A stretch of 64,000 bases of DNA, taken from contig NZ_CP028960.1 in assembly GCF_003071365.1 (NCBI RefSeq), forward strand, positions 2,896,501 through 2,960,500, given 5' to 3'. This document shows positions 54,232 through 63,378 of this stretch, one piece after another (position 1 is the first letter of the stretch; each line of letters begins with the position of its first letter). A program made the position numbers and the translations under genes. The DNA is from Methyloceanibacter sp. wino2. GTDB taxonomy: Bacteria; Pseudomonadota; Alphaproteobacteria; Rhizobiales; Methyloligellaceae. The notes beneath the pieces were generated by a model that did no database searches, was not told the DNA's origin, and saw nothing but the letters and a program-made list of their open reading frames with translations.

Positions 54232-55464
54232 CTATTCGGCGGGGACGAGTTCCTCGCCGTGCGCCTTGCCGATTTGGGCGGCGTTGCGCGTATTGCGGTA
54301 GACGAACGCAGTCGCAGGCTTCGCGGCCTCGGACTTCGCCAGCTTCACCATCTCGCTGTGATAGGGCGATAGCGAACATGCCGGGTCCGTGTTGCGGGGA
54401 TCCTTGCTGATCGCCATGGCCTGGCAGCGGCAGCCGCCGAAGTCGACTTCCTTGAACGCGCAAGACCGGCAGGGCTCCTTCATCCAATCGGTGCCCCGGA
54501 AGGCGTTGAACGCTTCGGAGTCCATCCAGATGTCCAGCAGCTTCTTGTCGCGCACGTTGTCGAAATTGAGCTCCGGGATGCTCTCCGCCGCGTGGCAGGG
54601 CAGGACCTTGCCGGCGGGCGTGATGTTCATGAAGCCCTTGCCCCACCCGCCCATGCAGGGCTTGGGACGCTTGGCGTAGTAGTCGGGCACCACCATGTCG
54701 ATCGTCAGCACGCCTTTCAGACGCTCGCGCGCGGCCTCGACATATTCGATCGAGGCGATCGTCTCTTCATAGGTGGGGATCAATGCGGCGCGGTTGAGAA
54801 AGGCCCAGCCGTAATATTGCGCATGGGCGATCTCGATGCGCTGCGCGCCGAGTTCCACGGCCAGATCGATATAACGCGGCACATTGTGGATGTTGTGGCG
54901 GTGGATAGGGGCGTTGATGGTCAGCGGCATGCCGAGCTCGGTGACCCAATGGCAGACCTCCAGCTTCTTCTCGAGTGCGTTCTTGAAGGCGCCGATGCGG
55001 TCCGCGCCGGCGGGGTCTACGTCCTGGACCGAGACCTGAACGTGATCGAGCCCGAGCTCCTGGAGTTTCTCCAAGCGCTCGCGCTTCACGTTGACGGCGG
55101 CGGTGATGAGGTTCGTGTAGAGGCCTGCGTCTGCCGCGGTCTTGACGATCTCCTCAAGGTCTTTGCGTGCCGTGGGCTCGCCGCCGGACAGGTGAACCTG
55201 CAAGATGCCCATCTCGCCGGCCTGGCTCATGACTGAGCACCACTCTTCCGTGGTCAGCTCGTTCTTGACGCTTTCCAGCTCCACCGGATTCGAACAATAG
55301 GGGCATTGCAGCGGGCAGCGATGCGTGAGCTCCGCGAGCAGACCCACCGGCGCGACGGCGCACAGCATGTTCGACTCTTCCCCGCTGCCAATGACGCCTG
55401 TCGTCGGTTCGTCGTCGACGGCAATGGCGTCGATATGTCTGTCAATCTTGAGATCGTCCGTCAT
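54232..55464 (-). CDS. pqqE: PQQ biosynthesis radical SAM enzyme PqqE
   Basis: Crosslinks Glu and Tyr of the PqqA precursor peptide, with PqqD as chaperone. The 410 residues have the radical SAM cluster motif Cys50-x3-Cys54-x2-Cys57 ([13 protein letters not shown]), the SAM-binding [16 protein letters not shown], and a C-terminal SPASM region with cysteines in [24 protein letters not shown] and PACSLSP. An N-terminal extension of 40 residues precedes the core. It starts 4 bases after pqqD ends and is the last gene of pqqC-D-E. Confidence 0.95.
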   Translation of the reverse strand: MTDDLKIDRHIDAIAVDDEPTTGVIGSGEESNMLCAVAPVGLLAELTHRCPLQCPYCSNPVELESVKNELTTEEWCSVMSQAGEMGILQVHLSGGEPTARKDLEEIVKTAADAGLYTNLITAAVNVKRERLEKLQELGLDHVQVSVQDVDPAGADRIGAFKNALEKKLEVCHWVTELGMPLTINAPIHRHNIHNVPRYIDLAVELGAQRIEIAHAQYYGWAFLNRAALIPTYEETIASIEYVEAARERLKGVLTIDMVVPDYYAKRPKPCMGGWGKGFMNITPAGKVLPCHAAESIPELNFDNVRDKKLLDIWMDSEAFNAFRGTDWMKEPCRSCAFKEVDFGGCRCQAMAISKDPRNTDPACSLSPYHSEMVKLAKSEAAKPATAFVYRNTRNAAQIGKAHGEELVPAE

Positions 55465-55468
55465 CGCA

Positions 55469-55771
55469 CTATCCCTTGATATATCCTTTGTCGGCCATGT
55501 CTTGGAGCAACTCGGTCACGTCGGCGGTGATCACGTCGACGGGCGCGGAATACTCCTCGGCCAATTTCGCGGCGATGTCCTCCACGGTGCGCTCTCCGTC
55601 GCACAGCTTCAGCACCTCCACGGCGATTGCATCCGGCGTCATGATCCGTTCGGGCGCGAGCAGCACCCAACGGTCTCGCCCCGCATCGTGGCGCAGTTTC
55701 AGATAGCGGGGCATCACCGGTTTGGTCGCCCGGTCGACGACAAGCCGGCCGGGCTGCTTCACATCTGCCAT
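55469..55771 (-). CDS. pqqD: PQQ biosynthesis peptide chaperone PqqD
   Basis: A 100-residue RiPP recognition element that binds PqqA and delivers it to PqqE. Sequence: [55 protein letters not shown], then [23 protein letters not shown], all typical. The N-terminal 20 residues ([14 protein letters not shown]) are extra. The ATG shares its A with the pqqC stop (TGATG), giving coupled translation. Confidence 0.94.
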   Translation of the reverse strand: MADVKQPGRLVVDRATKPVMPRYLKLRHDAGRDRWVLLAPERIMTPDAIAVEVLKLCDGERTVEDIAAKLAEEYSAPVDVITADVTELLQDMADKGYIKG

Positions 55772-56505
55772 CAGGCCGCATCCGGCACGAAGGCGCCGGG
55801 CGGGATCATGCCCGGATCGACATAGGCGAGGTAAAGCGCATCGAGCTGGGCCCACAAGACGTGCGTTTTGAAGCGGAGCGCGTCGAGCACGCCCTGCTGC
55901 GCCTCGGGCGTCCGGGCGTTCTGCTTGCAGTACTCGAGCGCGAAGTTCGCATCGCGTGGCGCCTGGGTGAGGCGGCGCTTGAAGTACGCCATCACGTCGT
56001 CGCTGATGAAGTCGTAGTTCTCGAGCATGCCCGAGATGCGCTCCTTGTGAATGCTCGGCGCGAAGAGCTCGGTGAGCGACGAAGCGACGGCTTCGACGAG
56101 GGTCTTCTCGCGCACGAAGTTCACATAAGCCTCGACGGCGAAGACCGTCTCGGGCAGGGCGCCTTTCCGGGAGACCACGTAGTCGCGGTCGAGCCCAAGG
56201 CCGTCGGTGAGCACGAGCCAGCGCTCGATGCCGCCTTCTTCGGGGCCTTCGCCGTCGTGGTCGGTGATGCGGTGAATCCACTCGCGCCGCAATTCGCGGT
56301 CGTGGCAGCGGCTCATCAGCGCCGCGTCCTTGCGCGGCACCGCCGACTGGTAGCAGTAGCGGTTCAGCGCCCAGGCTTGGACTTGGCCCTTGTTGAGCTT
56401 GCCGCCGTGCAAGAGCTTATGAAACGGGTGTTTGTCGTGGTACTGCGCGGCACCGATGGCGCGCAGCTCCTCCTCGAGTTCCTCGGGACTTAGAATCTTG
56501 GTCAC
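55771..56505 (-). CDS. pqqC: PQQ synthase PqqC
   Basis: Catalyses the last eight-electron oxidation and ring closure to PQQ. The 244 residues show the PqqC/TenA-like helical fold: YHDKHPFHKLLHGGKLNKGQVQAWALNRYCYQSAVPRKDA, RREWIHRITDHDGEGPEEGGIERWL, and the C-terminal LDALRFKTHVLWAQLDALYLAYV. It is the first gene of a pqqC-D-E unit. No pqqA or pqqB was found here, so the precursor peptide and PqqB must be elsewhere. The divergent oxyR gene lies 314 bases upstream. Confidence 0.95.
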   Translation of the reverse strand: MTKILSPEELEEELRAIGAAQYHDKHPFHKLLHGGKLNKGQVQAWALNRYCYQSAVPRKDAALMSRCHDRELRREWIHRITDHDGEGPEEGGIERWLVLTDGLGLDRDYVVSRKGALPETVFAVEAYVNFVREKTLVEAVASSLTELFAPSIHKERISGMLENYDFISDDVMAYFKRRLTQAPRDANFALEYCKQNARTPEAQQGVLDALRFKTHVLWAQLDALYLAYVDPGMIPPGAFVPDAA

Positions 56506-56819
56506 GGGCCTACTTCCTCATTGGGTTTCCAAATACGGCACTTCTTCATGGCGCCTCGAAACGGTCTCTCCCTAGATAAATGGGGAGAATCCGCGAGGAA
56601 TCTATGACTCGTTCATGAACACGGGCTTGAACCCGGATTAAGAACATCTGAAGCCGCTGATCTGGGCCGTCAGCCTGGCAGCCCAATATTTGAACTCTAC
56701 CGGAAGAAATCCTGCTGTTCCATTGCGCGCCCGGCGCATCCCAAATGGCGCGTGCGCCGATGCCATGATAAGAAAAACTCCGCTGATCCCGCCGATCCCA
56801 TAACCAATAGTTATAGCCC
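56506..56819. promoter_or_regulatory. divergent pqqC/oxyR intergenic region with palindromic operator
   Basis: No gene is supported in these 314 bases, and no PqqA-like ORF was seen on either strand. The perfect palindrome ATAAC-CAATA-GTTAT (56800-56814), a T-N11-A LysR-type half-site pair, lies 5 bases before the oxyR ATG at 56820, which suggests autoregulation of oxyR. Its effect on pqqC, 295 bases away, is open. Confidence 0.6.
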
Positions 56820-57761
56820 ATGGTGTCTTTCCGACAGTTGCGCTACCTGGAGGCGCTGGCCCGCACACGCCATTTCGGGCAGGCGGCGCGAGACTGCGCC
56901 GTCAGCCAGCCCGCGCTCAGCATGCAGATCAAGGATCTCGAGGACGAACTGAAGCTCAAACTCGTCGAGCGCCGCAAGTCCGGCGTCGGACTAACGGACA
57001 AGGGCGAAGAGATCGCGGGGAGGGCCCGGACCATCCTTGCGTCGGTCCGGGACCTCGTAGATTACGCCAAGGGGCAGGAAGGCCTCCTCAAGGGTGTGCT
57101 GAACCTCGGCGCGATCCCGTCGATCGCCCCATACCTGTTGCCGGCCGCCTTGCCGGCCCTGCAGGCGCATTTTCCGGATCTGTCGCTGCGCCTTCGCGAG
57201 ACGGTCACCGAAACATTGGTGCGCGAGCTTGTAAGCGGCGACCTCGACGTTATTCTCGTGGCCTTGCCGATCGACGATCCTGCCGTGGAGACTCATTACT
57301 TGTTCGACGACGCCTTCATTCTCGCGACCAAGGCCACGCCGGACAACTCGGGCATCGTCTCGGCGACCCAGGACATGCTGGCGCAGGACCGCTTGCTGCT
57401 GCTGGAGGAGGGGCACTGTCTCCGGGATCAGGCCTTGTCCTATTGCCATCTGATGGCGCCCGACATGCGCCAGAGTTTTGGTGCTTCCAGCCTCACCACG
57501 ATCGTGCAGATGGTGGCGAACGGCTATGGCGTGACCTTGCTGCCGGAAATGGCGACGGCGATCGAGATTCATCCGAACGACGATATTCGGCTCTTGCGTT
57601 TCACCGAGCCGGAGCCCAAACGAGAGATCGGACTCGCCTGGCGCAAGAGTTCGCCCCGAAAGGCGGAGTTCATGCAGCTTGGCGAATTGCTGCGCGAAGC
57701 GGCGCCCGCACCGCCGGACAAGGCACGGCCGCAACGGCCGAAGGGAGGCCCCAAACGCTAA
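56820..57761 (+). CDS. oxyR: hydrogen-peroxide sensor OxyR (LysR family)
   Basis: A 313-residue LysR-type regulator: N-terminal winged helix (SFRQLRYLEALARTRHFGQAARDCAVSQPALSMQIKDLE) and C-terminal sensor with the OxyR redox cysteines, Cys200 and Cys209, in EEGHCLRDQALSYCH, spaced as E. coli Cys199/Cys208. It activates catalase and other peroxide defences upon disulfide formation. The basic C-terminal tail (RPQRPKGGPKR) is longer than in E. coli. It is followed by the symporter gene and divergent from pqqC. Confidence 0.92.
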   Translation: MVSFRQLRYLEALARTRHFGQAARDCAVSQPALSMQIKDLEDELKLKLVERRKSGVGLTDKGEEIAGRARTILASVRDLVDYAKGQEGLLKGVLNLGAIPSIAPYLLPAALPALQAHFPDLSLRLRETVTETLVRELVSGDLDVILVALPIDDPAVETHYLFDDAFILATKATPDNSGIVSATQDMLAQDRLLLLEEGHCLRDQALSYCHLMAPDMRQSFGASSLTTIVQMVANGYGVTLLPEMATAIEIHPNDDIRLLRFTEPEPKREIGLAWRKSSPRKAEFMQLGELLREAAPAPPDKARPQRPKGGPKR

Positions 57762-57781
57762 GTACCCAGCTTTCTCTTCTG

Positions 57782-59329
57782 ATGGCGGCGCTGCTGTTCG
57801 CGCGGGCGGGGCTCGTTCGCCTGACCCGCCCGATCGCCGACTTCTTTGCGGCGGGCCGTCTCATGCCAGCCTTCCTCAATGGTATCGCCATCGCCGGGTC
57901 ATCGGTGGCGGTTCTCGTCTTCGTGGGCGGGGCCGGCGGACTCGATTTCGGCTGGCAAGGCGCGACACTGCTCCTTGTGGGCGCGGGGCTCGGCCTTGTC
58001 CTGGCAGGCCTGCTGATCGCGCCGTATTTGCGCGGCTATGGCGGCTACACGTTGCCGGACTTCCTGGCGGAACGGTTCAATGCCGAGACGATGCGGCCGC
58101 TCGGCGTTTTCGCCGCTTTGCTGTGCTCGTTCCCGGCGCTGGGGGCCGTGATGCTCGGCTTCGGATTGCTGGGGCAGGCGGCGCTGGCGCTGCCCGCCTG
58201 GATCGGCATGGCGGGCGGCATCGTCCTGATCTTCGTGGCGACGCTGCTCGGTGGCATGCGGTCACTCAGCCTGTCGCAGCTCGCCTATTACATGGTGATG
58301 CTGTTGGCGGGGCTGATCGCCATCCTGACCGTGCTTTGGCAGACAGGGTCGCTCGCGGCCGCCGATACGCTTCTCGTCGATGAGGTCATCCCGGCGTTGT
58401 CCTGGCAGCCCTTCGCGCAGTCGAGCCCGGTCAATTCTATTGCGCTGTTCTTCTGCCTCGTGACGGGCTTCGCGTCTCTGCCCTGTCTGCTCATGCGGAG
58501 CTTCACGGCGCCGGACATGGGTGATGCGCGGCTGTCCTTCGTCGGGGCGCCCATATTTCTTTTCCTCATCTGTGCCGCGATCCCCGCGCTGACGGCTCTA
58601 TACGAGCCGGCCGCCTTGGCCGTCGGTGACGGGCTGTCGATGCTGAGTGAAGCCGTCCTTGCCGTCGTGTCCGTGGCGGCCCTCCTGTCCACGGGCGCGG
58701 CGCTCACCTTGTCGATCGCGAACATGATCGCCCACGACGTCTACTTCAAAAGCCTGGCGCCCAATGCGTCCGCCGGTCGGCAGCTTACGATCGCGCGCCT
58801 GTCGGTGGTCGCTGTCGCCGTGGCGGCTGGTGCCGTGGCGTTGCGCTGGCCGCAAGAGACGCTGGTCGGCGCCGCGACGGCGTTGTCATTGGCGGCAAGC
58901 GCTTTCCTGCCGGTGCTGGTGTTGGGGATCTGGTGGAAGCGGCTTGGGAGCGACGCGGCCTTGGCCGGCATGATTGCGGGGCTCTTGGTGTGCCTCTATT
59001 ACATGATCGTGCCGCACACGATCCCCATCCTGTTCTACGAGTCTTCGAGCCTCTTGTCGGACGCGACAGCGGCGCAGACGGCGGCCTTCGAGGCCCTGCG
59101 CCACGAGTATTACCTGACACGTGATACCGCGGCGCAGGCGGCCCTGCTGGCGGAGTGGAGAGAGTCGGTGCGGCCGATTGCGAACTGGCTGGGTGTGCAC
59201 GGGTCCCTGGCCGGCGTCTTTGCCGTACCGGTCGGGTTCCTCGTCGCGATCCTGGTAGGGCTGTTCGCGCCCGCGCCGTCGGCCCGGCGGCAGCGCTTCT
59301 TCGACAATCTTCGGGCGAAACCTATCTAG
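57782..59329 (+). CDS. sodium/solute symporter (SSS family)
   Basis: A 515-residue multi-helix symporter (about 13 helices). SSS features: ARAGLVRLTRPIADFFAAGRLMPAFLNGIAIAGSS opening, GLLIAPYLRGYGGYTLPDFLAERFN, LLGGMRSLSLSQLAYYMVML and the fifth-helix GFASLPCLLMRSFTAPDMGDAR. It most resembles cation/acetate symporters of the ActP branch. The ATG at 57782 has no strong ribosome binding site and lies 20 bases after oxyR; a start inside oxyR is possible. A substrate such as acetate or a short carboxylate is likely. Confidence 0.8.
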   Translation: MAALLFARAGLVRLTRPIADFFAAGRLMPAFLNGIAIAGSSVAVLVFVGGAGGLDFGWQGATLLLVGAGLGLVLAGLLIAPYLRGYGGYTLPDFLAERFNAETMRPLGVFAALLCSFPALGAVMLGFGLLGQAALALPAWIGMAGGIVLIFVATLLGGMRSLSLSQLAYYMVMLLAGLIAILTVLWQTGSLAAADTLLVDEVIPALSWQPFAQSSPVNSIALFFCLVTGFASLPCLLMRSFTAPDMGDARLSFVGAPIFLFLICAAIPALTALYEPAALAVGDGLSMLSEAVLAVVSVAALLSTGAALTLSIANMIAHDVYFKSLAPNASAGRQLTIARLSVVAVAVAAGAVALRWPQETLVGAATALSLAASAFLPVLVLGIWWKRLGSDAALAGMIAGLLVCLYYMIVPHTIPILFYESSSLLSDATAAQTAAFEALRHEYYLTRDTAAQAALLAEWRESVRPIANWLGVHGSLAGVFAVPVGFLVAILVGLFAPAPSARRQRFFDNLRAKPI

Positions 59330-59359
59330 CCTGGGCGGCCGCAGGTCACCGCGCCGGAC

Positions 59360-60001
59360 CTAGCCTTCCTTCTTGGCCTGCTCGGGCGGCGGCGGTCCGC
59401 CGAGCAGCCGGAAGCTATCGCGAAAGCGCAGCGCGTCCTCGCTGGTGGCGTGCTTGTTGGGGCCGGCCGAAATCAGCATGTAGACCCGGTCGCCATTGGC
59501 GACCATCGTAATCAAGTGGTTGAGCTTGCCCTTGCTGTCTTCGGCCTTCGCTTCGTAGCCCGGACGCTCGTCGATCTTTAAAGGCGTTTTGCGGCGCAGA
59601 TTCGTATCGCTGCCCTTGGCGTAAGCCGTCACGACTTTCTCGAAATAGTCCTGCTTCGGCGGGTTCGGCGCACGTCCCTCCGGATACTCGAACACGACGA
59701 CGGAGTAGACCGTGTCCTTTCCGGCTTCGACCTTGTACTCGTGCTGCAGCAGGGGATTCTGCCCAGGCACCGGCGTGCTCTCGGCCTTGGGCCGTTCCGT
59801 GACGCCCGGGAACGAGATGACGAAGCCGCGTTCGGGATAATGGAACTCGTGCCAAACGAGAACCTGCGCCGCGTCGGTGTCCGTCTTCGCAGCATCCTGT
59901 GCGCTTGCTGGGCTCGCGAAACCAAACGCAGCTACTGCCGCGCCGGCCATCGCAAAGGCCAGAGTTGAACGTACAGAGTCCGTGAGACCTCCAAGAGACA
60001 T
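59360..60001 (-). CDS. secreted protein of unknown function
   Basis: A 213-residue protein with a signal peptide (LAFAMAGAAVAAFGFASPASAQ). The mature chain has WHEFHYPERGFVISFPGVTERPKAESTPV, VYSVVVFEYPEGRAPNPPKQDYFEKVV and NGDRVYMLISAGPNKHATSEDALRFRDSFRLL, resembling periplasmic proteins of unknown function in Hyphomicrobiales. It ends with a Pro/Gly tail. No enzyme motif. It converges with the symporter gene, 30 bases away. Confidence 0.75.
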   Translation of the reverse strand: MSLGGLTDSVRSTLAFAMAGAAVAAFGFASPASAQDAAKTDTDAAQVLVWHEFHYPERGFVISFPGVTERPKAESTPVPGQNPLLQHEYKVEAGKDTVYSVVVFEYPEGRAPNPPKQDYFEKVVTAYAKGSDTNLRRKTPLKIDERPGYEAKAEDSKGKLNHLITMVANGDRVYMLISAGPNKHATSEDALRFRDSFRLLGGPPPPEQAKKEG

Positions 60002-60212
60002 CACCAATCCTCAAAGTCGCCGATCCAGTGGAGAGCCCGTGGACCACAAAAAAAGGGCGTCCGCAAGGGGGCAGCACCGTTCTGACCGCACAATGGCGCA
60101 ATTTGACAAGCTCAGGGCACGGTGGAACTCAAGACGACGATGGCGCGACACTTGAAGGCTCGTTGCTTTAGAGTGTCGTCCTTCGGTTATGCGATTGCCG
60201 TAAGGACGGAAC

Positions 60213-60926
60213 ATGACGCGGAAAGTTCGTCGAGCGATTCCAACAGCCTTCATCGGCCTGTGCACGCTGGCTCTGCTGATGTCTGCAACGCCGGCTTGTG
60301 CCGTCGCGCTCGATAATTTCGATCTGCAGCGGAGCTTGCCTTCGCTCGGTGTCTTCGGCCCCATCGCCATCGTGGTCTTGCGTTTTCTCGCAAGCCTTAT
60401 CGGCGTCGTGCCAACCTCGCCGCTGCTGCTGGCGGCGGGCGCGACGCAAGGTGTCTTCCTCGGAACACTCTATGTGTTGATTGGCGCGCAACTCGGGGCA
60501 CTCGTTGGTTTCCTGATTGGCAGGCGCGTCGGCCGTGACTTCGTGGTGCGACGCGGCTGGCTCGATCGGGTTGCGCAGACACGCATCGGCCGCTGGCTGC
60601 TGGATGAGAACACGCCGCAATCGCAATTGATGCTGGCGGTATTCCTGTGCCGGCTCTTGCCGGGGTTCAACATGGACGCGCTCAGCTATGTGGCCGGCAT
60701 CACCCCGCTGAGCACCTGGCGCTTCTGCCTGGCAAGTTTCGCTGCGCTGCTGCCTTACACGCTGCTCGTGGTCGCGGCCGGGCAGCAATTGGTGGCGTTC
60801 GGATCCGACAGCCTCGCCATTGCGGTCATCGGGTTGCTCGCGTTGAGCGCGCTCGTCGGCTTGTCGAGGAAGCATTGGCTTCGCGTTAGAGCACGCGAAA
60901 AGCCGGCTCTTTCGACAAACGCCTAG
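60213..60926 (+). CDS. VTT-domain (TVP38/TMEM64) membrane protein
   Basis: A 237-residue inner-membrane protein with a first hydrophobic segment (AFIGLCTLALLMSATPACA), and the VTT domain: FGPIAIVVLRFLASLIGVVPTSPLLLAAGATQGVFLGTLYVLIGAQLGALVGFLIGRRVGRDFV, then RLLPGFNMDALSYVAGITPLSTWRFCLASFAALLPYTLLV. Family members act in lipid scrambling or unknown transport. It overlaps the end of the convergent S10 peptidase gene by 4 bases. Confidence 0.85.
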   Translation: MTRKVRRAIPTAFIGLCTLALLMSATPACAVALDNFDLQRSLPSLGVFGPIAIVVLRFLASLIGVVPTSPLLLAAGATQGVFLGTLYVLIGAQLGALVGFLIGRRVGRDFVVRRGWLDRVAQTRIGRWLLDENTPQSQLMLAVFLCRLLPGFNMDALSYVAGITPLSTWRFCLASFAALLPYTLLVVAAGQQLVAFGSDSLAIAVIGLLALSALVGLSRKHWLRVRAREKPALSTNA

Positions 60927-62580
60927 GATCCTTTTTCGCCGGTCGCGCGGGCGTACATGGCTCGTACATCCTCTTTCAGGTGCAGCCGTGACGGCGCGCG
61001 CAAATAGAGCATGTGGCCCCCGGCGTAGTTCTTGAGCTCGATTGGCTTCGCGCCCTTCAACGGTGGCAGTTGCCCCACGAGATAGGCCGGCACGGAATAG
61101 GGTGTGATCAGATCGGTGTAGCCGCTGGCGATCAGGACTTCGAGGTTCCGGTTGGCGGCCCTCGCGTCCTGAATGTCATCCATGACGCCGGCATAGCCCT
61201 GCTTGGTCGGGCTCGTGCCGTAGTCCCAGCGATTGCTGATCTTCCGGTTGAGCAGCGTGAACTCCTCGTCGGTCTTGTAGCCGAGATCCTCGGCGGCATA
61301 GCGGACGAAGGCCGACGACCACAGCGGCACCGTGGCGTCGAGAACGGGGTCGGGACCACGCGGCCAGGCGCTCGACGGGTGCGGATCGGGGCCGCCGACG
61401 CTCCCGTCATACATGCTCAGGACCTGACCGTCGTCCCGGTCGAACTCCTTGACGAAGACCGATTGCGGAATGCGGGCAAAGTAGCGCTCGACCTTCTCCA
61501 ACGGCAGACCTGTCAGTTCGGCCACCTTTGTGCTCGCGGCTTCGCCTCCCTGCTGGACGCCTGAGGCGAGAGCCACGAGGTAGTCGGTCATGGCGTAGTC
61601 TTCGACGTCCTTCAGCGCGGCCGCCAGCCCTTCGCGCGAGGTGGTTCCCTCGGCCTCCAGTTTCACTGCGGCGAAGGAGGGGAGTTGCAGCGCCCAAGGA
61701 AGCGGATCGAAATCCTCGCCGCGGAGCATCGAGAATTCCAGCGCCGGTGAGATCAACACGAGACCACTCGGGGAGACACTTCCTTTCTCCTGCAGTTTCC
61801 GCGCAAGGACGGCCACACGAAAGCCGCCATAGCTTTCGCCTGCGAGAAACACCGGCGAGCCCATGCGGCCCGTCTCGGTCAGATAGAGGCGAATGAAGTC
61901 GGCGAGCGATTCTGCGTCCTGGTCGACGCCCCAGAAGTCCTTACCTTTCTTGCTGCCGGCGGGGCCGCTGAAGCCGGTCCCGACCGGATCGACGAAGACA
62001 AGGTCAGTGAAGTCCAGCCAGCTTGCTTCGTTCGGAATGAGCTTGGCGGGAGGGCCGGTCAGCGCGCCATCCTCGGTGGTGGCCACCACTTTCGGTCCCA
62101 TGGCGCCCAGATGCAGATAGGTCGATGCGGCGCCGGGCCGCCGTTGAAGACGAAAGTGATTGGCCGGTCGGTGTCCGTAGGGTTCGTCGTGTACGAGGTA
62201 TAGAAGATCTCCGCCTCGGGCTTGCCGCTGCCGTCATGCGGTTTGATCGTGCCGGCCACGGCCGTGTAAGGAATCTCTTTCCCGTTCTGTTTGAGAACGT
62301 GCTGGGTGGTGACGTCTGCGGGCAGACGCAACGGCTTTTCGGCGCTCTTGGATTCCTTTGTGTCTTCGTCCGAACCGTTCTCGCTGCCGTTCTCCGAGCC
62401 CGCAGTCTCCGATGCCTCGGTTGTCTCGTCGGCGGAAGCCAGTTTCACACCGTCGAGGAACGTGCTCTCGGCGTCATGCGCCTTGTCCGCGTGGGCGGCG
62501 ACCGGTGCGGCGATAATCAAGACAGCGGCGACGAGGGACAGGACGGTGCTTGCGGTGCGGCGTTGGTGGAACGGGATCAC
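60923..62580 (-). pseudogene. S10 serine carboxypeptidase-like protein split by a one-base frameshift
   Basis: The N-terminal part (62059-62580 frame) has a signal peptide ending in PVAAHADKAH, an acidic region, then PITFVFNGGP, and goes out of frame. The C-terminal part continues as LHLGAMGPKVVATTEDGALTG...SWLDFTDLVFVDPVGTGFS. Adding one G/C within 62131-62137 gives FNGGPGAASTYLHLGAMGP, the expected family core. The catalytic serine in GESYGGFR and the His in AGGHMLY are intact. A single lost base in a GC run suggests a recent mutation or sequence error. Substrate unknown; periplasmic. Confidence 0.8.
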
Positions 62581-62722
62581 GATTTCTCCGATTTACTCGT
62601 CTGAGGACGCATACTCCTCTGTCGCAGCTAAGGGCTCAAACGGGCGCTCTCAAGGCAGCATGGTTACAATCACGCAGCTTTGACCTTGACCGTGCCATGT
62701 TTGGGGGCCAATCCAACCCGTG

Positions 62723-63004
62723 ATGTTGAGACCTTTTCTAGTCCCGCTGGCCCTCGTGTCCCTCGCGATTGCGGTTCCTGGCTGCGCTTCGCGCAGCGAC
62801 ATCGAGGCTGGCCGCTTGGCCAAAGAGGATGCCGCCAACGCCGAGGACGATGCGCAATGCCGGCGCACGAACGCGGAGCCGGGTGAGGCGGCCTATGAGG
62901 TCTGCCGCCAGGAGCGGGCGACCAAAAGGGCCGCAAAGGCTGAGATCGACTATCAGAAAGCCCGTGATTTCGACCGGGTTCTCGGCGGCCTGAACGAGTT
63001 CTAA
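62723..63004 (+). CDS. small lipoprotein, function unknown
   Basis: A 93-residue protein with a lipoprotein signal peptide (LRPFLVPLALVSLAIAVPGC): the lipobox VPGC gives Cys20 as the acylated residue. The mature part is highly charged and mainly helical (DIEAGRLAKEDAANAEDDAQC, then RQERATKRAAKAEIDYQKARDFDRVLGGLNEF), probably a short coiled coil with two further cysteines. GTG at 62720 is an alternative start. Confidence 0.7.
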   Translation: MLRPFLVPLALVSLAIAVPGCASRSDIEAGRLAKEDAANAEDDAQCRRTNAEPGEAAYEVCRQERATKRAAKAEIDYQKARDFDRVLGGLNEF

Positions 63005-63378
63005 GCCCCGCCCACGTCTCCCCGCTCCAAGAGCGATCCCCCGCTGACTGACTTGCTACAGAACGCCTTGCCGTAGAACGCGTTGGCGAAGGCCTATTGG
63101 CCGTCGTCTCGATGACCGTTAAGGTGTCTTGGCGGAAATTGATAAGCTTTGGTTCTACGCGGCTTGAGTTGGGCGAGCCTTGTAGACTTCCGGATTTCCG
63201 CCGTGGGGAATGGCGCTTCGGCTGATGACACGCTTCGTGGCTGCCGGGCGACCGCGAGTTTCGACTCCGTTGCCGATCGAGGCTTGCGCCAGGGCGCAAG
63301 GCCGATGGCGGTTGGATGCCCGTCTGCGGGCGGGAGTCCGGCCCGGAGTCCGTTGAGGGCCATCGCGTGGGCAGTCCG
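63005..63378. other. gene-free stretch before the terminal ORF
   Basis: These 374 bases contain only short overlapping frames without coding character or ribosome binding sites. No promoter, tRNA or strong hairpin was recognised. Confidence 0.5.

Noticed and set aside
56546-56821. 91-residue frame in the pqqC/oxyR gap as a possible pqqA
   Set aside because: It has no Glu-x3-Tyr crosslinking motif and is far longer than a PqqA peptide; no other PqqA-like frame was seen in the gap.
63187-63199. CTTCCGGATTTCC, also found in the aspS tail ghost
   Set aside because: Only 13 bases match and the flanks differ, so it is probably chance.
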